A stretch of 22,229 nt of DNA from a virus. The notes under the pieces were generated by a model. That model ran no database searches, was not told the origin of the DNA, and saw only the letters and a list, made by a program, of their open reading frames with translations. Below are positions 1-6,640 of the stretch, one piece after another. A program made the translations under genes and the position numbers. Within the stretch, counting starts at the first letter, position 1; each line of letters opens with the position of its first letter. The stretch spans positions 1-22,229 of the IMG/VR virus record IMGVR_UViG_3300003691_000060, one strand, 5' to 3'.

Positions 1-47
1 CATACAAGAACACGCAATATTTATTTTAATCAATTAATTTACACAAG

Positions 48-440
48 ATGGAAACACTATTACAACAACAAAATTTAACAGCATTATTAATAGGTAAAGA
101 TGGCTTTGCAGCATTGTTTGCGTTTATATTATTCACGCTTTTTGGAATGGTATGGGTAAAAATATTTCGTTATAATAAAAAGAAAAAAGCAGCTTTACGA
201 GCAACTCCACCAGAAGAATTCGTTTTTAACATGAAAATTTGGTTAAAAGATAATTTACTAGATTTTGTTTTAGCTTTAATGAGTAGCTATTTTGTGTACA
301 TTTTATTTCCAGACATTTTTAGTTATATCAATACATTTTTTAAACTCCCAGAATTTAGCAGTAAACTAACATATGGTCTGTTTTTAGGTGTCTTTTTTCA
401 ATATGTAACTCACAAGCTCCTTAATAAAGTTAATTTATAA
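48..440 (+). CDS. putative holin-like membrane protein
   Basis: A 130-residue protein with about three hydrophobic stretches (roughly residues 17-40, 70-90 and 105-122) and a basic KKKK cluster after the first. It opens a compact same-strand cassette in which the third gene is a cell-wall peptidase without a signal peptide and the fourth looks like a spanin. A small multi-span membrane protein in that position is the natural candidate for the holin, which would let the endolysin cross the inner membrane. The next gene begins five bases after its end. I do not recognise a named holin family; the call rests on topology and context. It could also be a tail-associated membrane protein. Confidence 0.55.
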   Translation: METLLQQQNLTALLIGKDGFAALFAFILFTLFGMVWVKIFRYNKKKKAALRATPPEEFVFNMKIWLKDNLLDFVLALMSSYFVYILFPDIFSYINTFFKLPEFSSKLTYGLFLGVFFQYVTHKLLNKVNL

Positions 441-444
441 ACCA

Positions 445-720
445 ATGACAATACAAACAAACTACTTTAAAAATAATTGGATTTCCTTCTCAACACTTGT
501 TGTTTTGATAGGTTTTGTAATCCATCAAGCAAAATGGCAAGAACAAGTAGATAACCATATCAAAAATTTTGATATACATAAAGTTGATGAAACTTTACAC
601 ATGCCTTTTCAACAGAAAATAAAAGTATTTGTACCAAGAGTTGAGTTAGAAGGTCGATTAAAAGGTATTGAACTTTTACTAAAAGAAATTAGGACAGATA
701 TTAAAAACATCAATAGATAG
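445..720 (+). CDS. small membrane-anchored protein of lysis cassette
   Basis: A 91-residue protein with one N-terminal hydrophobic segment (about residues 13-27, ISFSTLVVLIGFVIH) and a charged, helical C-terminal half rich in Lys and Glu, possibly coiled coil near residues 65-90. It lies between the holin-like gene and the endolysin with spacers of only 2-5 bases, so it is probably co-translated with them. One membrane segment followed by a periplasmic helix would suit an inner-membrane spanin subunit, an antiholin or a holin regulator. I do not recognise the family and cannot choose among these. Confidence 0.6.
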   Translation: MTIQTNYFKNNWISFSTLVVLIGFVIHQAKWQEQVDNHIKNFDIHKVDETLHMPFQQKIKVFVPRVELEGRLKGIELLLKEIRTDIKNINR

Positions 721-722
721 AT

Positions 723-1148
723 ATGTATTTACATTCACCAACAAAATGTACACAATTAAGAGGTAATGATCCAACAGGAAATGGTTGGTTTGGAGCAAAA
801 CGTGGAAAGAAGCTCCATAGAGGTGTAGATTATTTGACAATTCCTGGAGAAAATATTTTTGCGGTTGCTTCTGGAAGAATTAGGGTAGGAAATGTTTATG
901 AAAATTCTACTGAAATGAAGTTAGTAGAAATAAAAGGAAAGCAAGATGTGCATAATGTTAAAGCAAAACAAATGTATGTTTTACCCTATGTAAAAACAGG
1001 GGATTATGTGAAAAAAGGTCAGATTATTGGTGTTGCTCAAGACATAGCAAATTTTCATAATTCTGAGGAAATGGAAAATCATATGCATCTTACTGTTTGG
1101 AAAAATGGATTATTAACAGATCCAGAACCTATTGTAATTAGTAATTAA
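723..1148 (+). CDS. M23-family peptidase, phage endolysin
   Basis: A 141-residue zinc metallopeptidase of the LytM/M23 type. The two diagnostic motifs are present: HRGVD (zinc ligands His32 and Asp36) and HMH near residues 120-122 (catalytic and zinc-binding His). The order GxxxHxGxD, then a beta-rich core with the VKKGQIIG turn at about residues 97-104, then HxH, is the standard M23 layout; the protein is close to the catalytic domain alone. Such enzymes cut the peptide cross-links of peptidoglycan. There is no signal peptide, which fits an endolysin that waits in the cytoplasm for a holin, and a holin-like gene lies just upstream. A tail-associated lysin is possible but less likely in this context. 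Confidence 0.82.
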   Translation: MYLHSPTKCTQLRGNDPTGNGWFGAKRGKKLHRGVDYLTIPGENIFAVASGRIRVGNVYENSTEMKLVEIKGKQDVHNVKAKQMYVLPYVKTGDYVKKGQIIGVAQDIANFHNSEEMENHMHLTVWKNGLLTDPEPIVISN

Positions 1149-1155
1149 ATTCATC

Positions 1156-1704
1156 ATGAAAAACACAATATACTTAGCAATAATTCTATTTTTCTTTTAT
1201 TCTTGTTTAGGAAGTAAAAAAATTATAGAAAACAATACTTCAAAAAAATCTACAGAAAAGATTGAAATAACAAAAGATAGTTCTAATGTCATCGAAAAGA
1301 ATGGAGCTATAAAAGACAAAATAATAACAACAGTTGTTTCTTCTGGAGATGTTGAAACAGATAAAAAGATAGATGAAATTTTATCTAAATTAAATACTCA
1401 AAAACAGAGTGGTTCTAATTCTTATAAGCAATATTATGATAAGGAAACACGTCAATTAATTACCAATTTCTTTTTAGCACAAACAAAGAACCAAACAACA
1501 GCCACAAATAATGAAGAAATTACAAAGATTTCTACTGAAGAAATAATTGACACTTATATATCTAAAAAAATAACAGCCATTCCTTGGTGGGTTTGGTTCT
1601 TTGCTATTTTATATTTTCTACCAACTATTATAGATAGGGTTTCTTTATTAATAAATCCGTTAAAAGGATTAGTTAAGTTAATACCAAAATCTAAACATAT
1701 TTAA
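1156..1704 (+). CDS. lipoprotein with C-terminal membrane segment, candidate unimolecular spanin
   Basis: A 182-residue protein with a lipoprotein signal at the N-terminus: a hydrophobic run at residues 5-15 ending in FYSC, with Cys17 as the lipidated residue. A hydrophilic middle (about 20-138) rich in Lys, Thr, Glu and Asn follows. Near the C-terminus is one strong membrane segment, about residues 142-158 (IPWWVWFFAILYFLP), followed by a basic tail. An outer-membrane lipid anchor plus a C-terminal inner-membrane anchor in one chain is the architecture of unimolecular spanins such as T1 gp11, which disrupt the outer membrane in the last step of lysis. It comes eight bases after the endolysin, where spanins are expected. 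A generic phage lipoprotein is the alternative. Confidence 0.6.
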   Translation: MKNTIYLAIILFFFYSCLGSKKIIENNTSKKSTEKIEITKDSSNVIEKNGAIKDKIITTVVSSGDVETDKKIDEILSKLNTQKQSGSNSYKQYYDKETRQLITNFFLAQTKNQTTATNNEEITKISTEEIIDTYISKKITAIPWWVWFFAILYFLPTIIDRVSLLINPLKGLVKLIPKSKHI

Positions 1705-1727
1705 AATAAATTACTTATATTTACTAA

Positions 1728-1790
1728 GTGCAAAAATGCACATTCTTTTTCATAGCAATTTTACCAGTCTTTAATTAGACTGGTTTTTTT
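1728..1790 (+). terminator. hairpin plus rho-independent terminator closing the lysis cassette
   Basis: A small hairpin (GTGCA 1728-1732 with TGCAC 1737-1741) is followed by the spacer TTTTTCATAGCAATTTT (1746-1762). Then comes a terminator stem, ACCAGTCT (1763-1770) with AGACTGGT (1777-1784), and a run of T (1785-1790). It ends the operon 48-1704. The same order, with an identical 17-base spacer but different stems, recurs at 13242-13317. Confidence 0.85.
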
Positions 1791-1837
1791 ATGTTCTTAT
1801 TTATTTTAATGTACTTATAGTTACTAATAAATTAAAG

Positions 1838-1854
1838 TCCCTAAATGCGTCCCT
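1838..1854 (+). repeat. left pair of GTCCCT repeats, putative integrase arm sites
   Basis: GTCCCT occurs at 1838-1843 and again at 1849-1854, 11 bp apart in the same orientation. A matching pair lies right of the tRNA fragment at 2064-2081, and the string GTCCCTAAAT is shared between the two flanks. Paired repeats on both sides of an attachment core are what arm-type binding sites of lambda-like integrases look like. The role is inferred. Confidence 0.5.
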
Positions 1855-1939
1855 TTTTTATTTTTTCTGCCTATTTTTGATACCTTTACAGAAATTAACT
1901 AAAAGATTGTCAGATTGTTACGTTTCAAAAATAATACTA

Positions 1940-1988
1940 TTGAGGTTTGTGGTACCGAGTGTCGCGGGTTCGAGTCCCGTCTTCCACC
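1940..1988 (+). other. attachment-site core: 3' half of a tRNA-Leu(GAG) gene
   Basis: The stretch reads as the 3' part of a tRNA. An anticodon loop TTGAGGT (1940-1946, anticodon GAG) and the 3' anticodon stem TTGTG are followed by a 12-base variable arm consistent with a class II tRNA. The T arm is GCGGG-TTCGAGT-CCCGT (1964-1980), then the 3' acceptor strand CTTCCAC (1981-1987) and one more base. The 5' half is absent: no GTGGAAG acceptor strand occurs upstream, and the bases before 1940 do not pair properly as an anticodon stem. It is therefore not a functional tRNA gene but the identity segment of an attachment site beside an integrase gene. The exact limits of identity with the host gene cannot be seen from here. 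Confidence 0.8.
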
Positions 1989-1992
1989 CAAA

Positions 1993-2030
1993 AAGCAACC
2001 CCTTTATCATAAAGGGTTTGCTTCTTTTTT
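1993..2030 (+). terminator. rho-independent terminator after the tRNA fragment
   Basis: AAGCAA (1993-1998) pairs with TTGCTT (2018-2023), and CCCTTT (2000-2005) pairs with AAAGGG (2011-2016), with one mismatch between the two stems and a T-rich tail to 2030. It would end transcription of the tRNA once the phage has integrated and would shield the integrase gene from tRNA read-through. Confidence 0.8.
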
Positions 2031-2063
2031 TAAGCCTTACAAGATTTGTATTATTGACGATTC

Positions 2064-2081
2064 GTCCCTTGAATCGTCCCT
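2064..2081 (+). repeat. right pair of GTCCCT repeats, putative integrase arm sites
   Basis: GTCCCT at 2064-2069 and 2076-2081, 12 bp apart, both within the context ATTCGTCCCT / AATCGTCCCT. They lie about 75 bp right of the tRNA core; the left pair lies about 85 bp to its left. They end 18 bp before the integrase start, so they could also let the integrase repress its own gene. The role is inferred. Confidence 0.5.
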
Positions 2082-2099
2082 AAATTAATACAAATTATC

Positions 2100-3347
2100 A
2101 TGAAGAAAAGACTGCAATTAGCTAATGGTTGTGAATGCACTCCTTTGGCAGTAACTCCTCAAAATTGGAAAACAGGACCTAAAGAATTATTAGAAAAAGA
2201 TTGGAGAATTCAATGCTATTTTTTTGACCCAAAATCTGAAAAATATTCTAAAGGTTATCAGTGGAGAATTAAAAGAATGAATGAATTTAAAACTCTTTAT
2301 GAAAGGAGGGAAGCAACTCAATTGATTCTTGATGAAATGAATAAAATGCTTACTCAAGAGCATTACAATCCAATTTATAAAACATTTACTAATATCATTT
2401 CTGAAATAAATGAGCACACTCCATTATTGGATGCTATGTTGTATTATTATAAGTCAAGGCCAGTAACTCATAAATACAAACTTGATATTAAATCTATGCT
2501 TAAATATGTTGAAATTTCTATTTCATCTATTGGTTTTAGATTTACACCAGTAAAGGATATAACCAGGAAAAATATAAAAGCTATTCTAAAACATCAACAA
2601 CAAACCAGGGGGATTTCTAATGATAGATATAATCGTTATAAAACCATGATGAGTAGCTTGTTTGATGAAATGATAGAAGATGAGGTTATAGAGCACAATC
2701 CTACTTATAAGATAAAAAAACTATCTGTAGAAAGAAGAATGAGAGAAGTTCTAACTAAAAAAGAAATGAAAGTTGTTAGTGATTATCTTTTAGAAACTAA
2801 TTACAATTTTTGGAGGTTCATAAATATTTGGGGTTCTTCAGGATCTAGAATATCAGAAATAATGACTGTTAAGATTAAATATATTGATCTGGCAAATCTT
2901 GAATACAAAGTGCTTGTGAAAAAGGGACGACAAAACAGAGAAGTAATAAAACCAATCAATAAAAATTATGTTGATCTATGGAAAGAATTGATAAATGAAA
3001 AAATTAATGATGAATTAATTGTAAACGGTGATTATTATTTATTTGCTAAAAATCTAAAGAAAGGGCCTGAAAAAATAGATCCTTCACAAATTACCAGAAG
3101 ATGGAGAGTGCATGTTAAAGACAAGTTAAAAATAACAAAAGATATATACTGTTACAAGCACATATATTCAGATGAAATAAGTAAACAATTAGATATAAAA
3201 CATGCTCAAAGACTTAACTCTCATACAACAGATAGAATGATGAAAGTGCACTATGCTGTGAATGAGAAGCAAAGAGTTTTAGAACGATTAAAAAATATTG
3301 ATGTTAACTTAACTGGAGAAAATGATGGTGTGTTGGAAGTGGTTTGA
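2100..3347 (+). CDS. int: tyrosine recombinase, phage integrase
   Basis: A 415-residue site-specific recombinase of the Bacteroidetes phage/mobile element type. The N-terminus (about 1-85) looks like the arm-DNA-binding region, residues about 105-205 like the SAM-like core-binding domain, and the rest like the catalytic domain. Candidate catalytic residues are Arg250 (SGSRISEI), Lys274/275 (VKKGRQNRE), His375 (NSHTTDRM) and Tyr385 (KVHY). The usual HxLR box is replaced by YCYKH (351-354), a departure I recall from other Bacteroidetes members with YSLKH. It should insert and excise the genome at the tRNA-Leu fragment just upstream. The start follows an A+T-rich leader without a Shine-Dalgarno sequence. 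Its end faces the leftward cargo genes. Confidence 0.93.
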   Translation: MKKRLQLANGCECTPLAVTPQNWKTGPKELLEKDWRIQCYFFDPKSEKYSKGYQWRIKRMNEFKTLYERREATQLILDEMNKMLTQEHYNPIYKTFTNIISEINEHTPLLDAMLYYYKSRPVTHKYKLDIKSMLKYVEISISSIGFRFTPVKDITRKNIKAILKHQQQTRGISNDRYNRYKTMMSSLFDEMIEDEVIEHNPTYKIKKLSVERRMREVLTKKEMKVVSDYLLETNYNFWRFINIWGSSGSRISEIMTVKIKYIDLANLEYKVLVKKGRQNREVIKPINKNYVDLWKELINEKINDELIVNGDYYLFAKNLKKGPEKIDPSQITRRWRVHVKDKLKITKDIYCYKHIYSDEISKQLDIKHAQRLNSHTTDRMMKVHYAVNEKQRVLERLKNIDVNLTGENDGVLEVV

Positions 3348-3363
3348 TAAGTTTATTAAAAAT

Positions 3364-3394
3364 ATTAAAACCACTTGGGTAAAGTGGTTTTAAT
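3364..3394. terminator. bidirectional hairpin terminator between integrase and cargo genes
   Basis: A perfect 13-bp stem (3364-3376 with 3382-3394) and a five-base loop. It has A-rich sequence to its left and a T-run a few bases to its right, so it can serve the rightward integrase gene and the leftward gene ending at 3517. Confidence 0.75.
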
Positions 3395-3477
3395 GGGTTA
3401 ATGTTTTTTTGGGTGTTTAATCCCAGTTTTCTCCTAATTTGTTTTTTGAGTGTGTCATAAACTTGAGTTTAATAATC

Positions 3478-3507
3478 AAATATAGTAAAACTTCGCTAAC
3501 TATATTT
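3478..3507. terminator. hairpin downstream of leftward cargo gene
   Basis: AAATATAGT (3478-3486) and ACTATATTT (3499-3507) form a 9-bp stem with a 12-base loop, ten bases beyond the stop of the leftward gene ending at 3517. There is no clean T-run on the leftward strand, so it may be a weak terminator or a 3'-end-protecting hairpin. Confidence 0.4.
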
Positions 3508-3516
3508 AAAAATTCG

Positions 3517-4656
3517 TTAATTTTTATTGTCTTTTTTTATTATAAAAAGTTTGAACTTATCTCCAGGTAAAAGCAACTTTCTGTTTTCATATGAAAATTC
3601 ATTCTCTTTATCAGATAACGGCTTATAGATGTTTTTATTAGAACTAGAAAAGAAAATACTTAAATTTTCACAATATTTCACATTAATAATTAAATCGTCA
3701 ATAATCCTATTAGAGCCAAAAGCTAAAACTCTATCATTATTAAGACATTGCTTGTATTTATGTACTTTTTCAATATGGTATTCTGTTTTGCCTTTTAAAT
3801 TATGTTCAAAATTTATTATAATATCATCACCTTTCTCTTGAGGTCTTAACTTATCTTTCTCAAATACTATGCCATCATCATCATCTTCAATGATAACATT
3901 TATATCTGAAAACCCATTTTCATAATCATATTTATTTAGTTTTTTAGAGAAAGACCAATTAAACTCATCTACAGAATTACGCACAATTGTATATATGGTT
4001 TTATAAATGATATCAACGAAATTGTTGTCGTCTTCATTTAACTCTATATCATAATTAACATGAAAGTGTTTATAATAAAAAGATGTGTTTGCTTTTATAA
4101 ATAGCTCATTATGAAGATTATACTCTAACTTATCATATATTGCAGGAAAATTGTTTCTATATTTACTAAGTGTTACGTCTTTCCATAGTTTATTTCTTTG
4201 TTCTTCACCAATCTTGTCAATCATTTCAGGAGAATAAGCGAAAACTTCTAATTTTTCACTAATAACATCCTTAAAATCATCTGAGATTATCATCTTTTTA
4301 AATTGTTTCTTAAAAATAGTTAGAGAACTTACAAATTTAAAAGTAGCAGAAACAGCACCAGTAGAAAATAATATATATGATAAAGTGGCAAGAATAGAAG
4401 CATATTTTTTAGACACAAAAAAAGAATCTGAAATTTCTCCATCAATTGTGGAGGAGTGATAGCTAACCAGATACAAACCACCAACAATAAGCAAAACAAT
4501 AAAAAAGTAATCAAAAATTAATTTAACAGAGTTTCTTATGAATGGTATTGATTTGGAAATAAAATTGATTATTAGTGCAACCAGTAGTATTGAAAATATC
4601 AATATTACGAATAACGTAAGGATGTTGAAAAAATTATTATCTATTATTCTGAACAT
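3517..4656 (-). CDS. membrane protein with large soluble C-terminal domain, unknown function
   Basis: A 379-residue protein with three predicted membrane segments near the N-terminus (about residues 11-33, 45-66 and 86-110) and a soluble region of about 260 residues. The soluble part is rich in Asp, Asn, Lys and Tyr and has an acidic patch EDDDDG near the middle. I do not recognise the domain. The gene runs opposite to the integrase, in the stretch between integrase and repressor where temperate phages carry genes expressed in the lysogen. Membrane-anchored proteins in that position often act in superinfection exclusion or anti-phage defence; that is inference from position and topology only. 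Confidence 0.75.
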   Translation of the reverse strand: MFRIIDNNFFNILTLFVILIFSILLVALIINFISKSIPFIRNSVKLIFDYFFIVLLIVGGLYLVSYHSSTIDGEISDSFFVSKKYASILATLSYILFSTGAVSATFKFVSSLTIFKKQFKKMIISDDFKDVISEKLEVFAYSPEMIDKIGEEQRNKLWKDVTLSKYRNNFPAIYDKLEYNLHNELFIKANTSFYYKHFHVNYDIELNEDDNNFVDIIYKTIYTIVRNSVDEFNWSFSKKLNKYDYENGFSDINVIIEDDDDGIVFEKDKLRPQEKGDDIIINFEHNLKGKTEYHIEKVHKYKQCLNNDRVLAFGSNRIIDDLIINVKYCENLSIFFSSSNKNIYKPLSDKENEFSYENRKLLLPGDKFKLFIIKKDNKN

Positions 4657-4686
4657 AGTTTTTCTTTTTTTAGCAATTTATTTTAA

Positions 4687-4716
4687 AGAAAACCACTCAA
4701 TTAAGAATGGTTTTCT
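4687..4716 (-). terminator. hairpin between two leftward cargo genes
   Basis: AGAAAACCA (4687-4695) pairs with TGGTTTTCT (4708-4716). Read leftward it follows the gene ending at 4751 and is succeeded by a short T-rich stretch, so it may end that transcript before the gene starting at 4656. Confidence 0.55.
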
Positions 4717-4750
4717 AATTTCAAGTCTGTATTATTTTCAATTCTCTAAT

Positions 4751-5305
4751 TTACCAATCTTCTTTATTTTTTTCTAAAACACTATTTTTTAATAAATTTA
4801 TGTATCCATTAAAATAATTTTCAAGTCCTTCTTTAGCTCTTTTGGATTTTAATTTATTTCTTTTGCCAAATATTCCTAAATTAGATCCTGTTAAATTCAT
4901 TTTGGTCCAAACCAAGTGTAATGTTTGCTTTTTCCCATTAAATGCAGTTAAATCAAATGTTGGAGCATCTATTCTTAATTTATTTTCTTTAAATCTAAAA
5001 ACTATAGTATAATTCATATCAAAAACATGACCCATTCCATTTCTTTTAATAGAGTTTGGAGTATATCCATTAACAGTTATTGTTTCGTTTTCTACTTTGC
5101 TAATAACATCTTTAGGCGATTTATACAAAGTGTTTAAATAAACTAAAGTCTTTTGATATATTTTTTCTTTAGAAGTACTATCAACTTTTATTACTAAAAA
5201 TTTCTTTCCTACTTTGCTTTCAAACCCTTCAGGAGTTAATTTTAAATCTTGAGAATAATTAGTTAATGTTGTAATTAATGCAATAATTGAAATAATCTTT
5301 TTCAT
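4751..5305 (-). CDS. exported protein, DUF4468-like
   Basis: A 184-residue protein with a clear signal peptide (MKKIISIIALITTLTNYSQ, cut near residue 19) and no lipobox. The rest, including the part reading TITVNGY and the later FKENKLRIDAPTF, resembles the Bacteroidetes DUF4468 family, beta-rich exported proteins of unknown role. The similarity is from memory. It lies in the lysogeny cargo region, separated from its neighbours by about 95 bp downstream (with a hairpin) and 70 bp upstream, so it is probably its own transcription unit. A chromosomal-type exported protein carried by a phage suggests a cell-envelope effect on the lysogen. Confidence 0.72.
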   Translation of the reverse strand: MKKIISIIALITTLTNYSQDLKLTPEGFESKVGKKFLVIKVDSTSKEKIYQKTLVYLNTLYKSPKDVISKVENETITVNGYTPNSIKRNGMGHVFDMNYTIVFRFKENKLRIDAPTFDLTAFNGKKQTLHLVWTKMNLTGSNLGIFGKRNKLKSKRAKEGLENYFNGYINLLKNSVLEKNKEDW

Positions 5306-5360
5306 TTTTCTTTTTTTAACAGTTTGTAAACTTTAACTTTTCAAGGTTTATTTTTAATTG

Positions 5361-5368
5361 TACATTTG
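5361..5368 (+). promoter_or_regulatory. Bacteroidetes-type -7 element (TACATTTG)
   Basis: TACATTTG matches TAnnTTTG exactly and ends seven bases before the ATG at 5376. No good -33 TTG is seen at the usual distance. If used, transcription would begin at or within a few bases of the start codon. Confidence 0.5.
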
Positions 5369-5375
5369 TAGTGTT

Positions 5376-5591
5376 ATGGAAACTAAAATACTTTTATACC
5401 TTATTGCTATATTTTTAGTAGAGCTATTTGTATTCTATTCTCCTGCATATTATTTATGTTATGGTGTTTTTAAATTAGATAAGAAAGTAAAAGATTTACA
5501 TTTAGCAATTCTTTTATTTATTATTTCTATAGTTTTATCTCTAATTTTCTTCCCCTTCTTCTTCAACATTATTACCGATTTCGCTATCTAG
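5376..5591 (+). CDS. small two-span membrane protein
   Basis: A 71-residue very hydrophobic protein with two membrane segments (about residues 5-27 and 45-66) joined by a short basic loop (KLDKKVKDLH). An in-frame upstream start at 5358 exists, but it lies before the -7-like element TACATTTG, so 5376 fits better; the mRNA would be leaderless or nearly so. It is the only rightward gene in the leftward cargo region, and its last 51 bases overlap the 3' end of the gene on the other strand. Two-span peptides of this size can be toxins, exclusion proteins or phage membrane proteins. I do not recognise it. Confidence 0.5.
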   Translation: METKILLYLIAIFLVELFVFYSPAYYLCYGVFKLDKKVKDLHLAILLFIISIVLSLIFFPFFFNIITDFAI

Positions 5592-6566
5592 TGTATGAAC
5601 TTTAAGTTTAGCCATACTGTCTTTAAATTTAATCATCTCCATTTCTCTTCTCTGATTTGCATCTAAAAACTCAGTCAAACTCCTACCAAAACCAGTAGTT
5701 TTAAATTTAGCTTTCATAGGTCCTATTTCACCTTCAAATTCACTATCACTTGACATTGCAACAATATATGCTAATCCAAAGGCAGCGGCATATTTAACAC
5801 TCTTCAACAACAATTTACCTGGGGATTGAAGCTTTATCTTAATAAATAGCTCTTCATCAGTTTCTACACCGTTTTCAATATTTAGTTCTTGATAAAAAAA
5901 TATTAATCCATTTAAAAAACGATTAAATTCAAAAGCATTAATATCTTCATTTTGATCTATGTTAATTATAACATGCATCTGATTTTCTTTAATAAAAACA
6001 TCTGATATCAATCCTTCTATTTTCTCAGAAACATGATTAATTTTAGAAATTGTCGACCTTATATTTAATGGACCTCCTAAATCATTTTGAAGTTCTTTTT
6101 TTGTAACAGATTCAATCCATTCTACATTTCTTCTTTTCTCAGGAAAACGAATGTTTTTATTATCATGTTCAAAAGTTCTATTGTCATTTTCAATTAATAA
6201 TACATCACTCTTTATTATTCCAATTTGATAATAATCAGAATTTTTATTTGGAATTATTATAACATCACCTATTTTTATTTGATGATGAAATTGAATCAAT
6301 TGGTTTGTATATTTAGTAGCTGTTTGAGAAACTACATTTTCTTTTATTTCTATAAATTCCTTAAGTCTTTTATATGCTTCAACATCTTTTCTGCTTTCTG
6401 CTGCTTCAATATATTTTATTGGGACTTGATTTAATCCAAAACCAATGTAATCATTCCTTATAAAATCAGAATATGTCATTCCTCCATAAGTTCTAAGGAA
6501 CCAATAATTTCTTTTAGAGTCAATTACTCTTACATTTTCTTCTACAAATTCATTTTCTATAATCAT
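5541..6566 (-). CDS. PUA/EVE-like N-terminal domain fused to membrane-anchored domain, possible defence protein
   Basis: A 341-residue protein in at least three parts. Residues about 18-125 (NYWFLRTYGG, FIGFG-like IGFGL, then GDVIIIPNKNSDYYQIG) look like the PUA/EVE-type fold found at the N-termini of some restriction and defence proteins, where it reads modified bases or nucleotides. Residues about 190-255 form an alpha/beta segment ending in KIKLQSPGKLLL. Next come a hydrophobic stretch (about 257-272) and a charged, acidic tail (EEEGEE). The arrangement suggests a sensor domain tied to the inner membrane. It sits in the lysogeny cargo region beside other membrane and exported genes. The defence role is inferred, and the domain match is by eye. 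Confidence 0.72.
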   Translation of the reverse strand: MIIENEFVEENVRVIDSKRNYWFLRTYGGMTYSDFIRNDYIGFGLNQVPIKYIEAAESRKDVEAYKRLKEFIEIKENVVSQTATKYTNQLIQFHHQIKIGDVIIIPNKNSDYYQIGIIKSDVLLIENDNRTFEHDNKNIRFPEKRRNVEWIESVTKKELQNDLGGPLNIRSTISKINHVSEKIEGLISDVFIKENQMHVIINIDQNEDINAFEFNRFLNGLIFFYQELNIENGVETDEELFIKIKLQSPGKLLLKSVKYAAAFGLAYIVAMSSDSEFEGEIGPMKAKFKTTGFGRSLTEFLDANQRREMEMIKFKDSMAKLKVHTLDSEIGNNVEEEGEEN

Positions 6567-6640
6567 TCTTTAACATTTTTTTTATCTTCTACTTCTTTTT
6601 CTTTTTAAATCAACGACATTAAATATAGCTTGAACATCAT

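Noticed and set aside
1940-1988. A complete, functional tRNA gene
   Set aside because: The 5' half is missing: no matching acceptor strand, D arm or proper 5' anticodon stem lies upstream.
1877-2083. 68-residue reading frame across the attachment region
   Set aside because: It runs through the tRNA fragment, the terminator and the repeats; composition does not look like protein and RNA/DNA features explain the stretch.
2190-2417. Reading frame on the minus strand within the integrase gene
   Set aside because: It is a mirror frame of a well-supported gene, with no start context or family resemblance.
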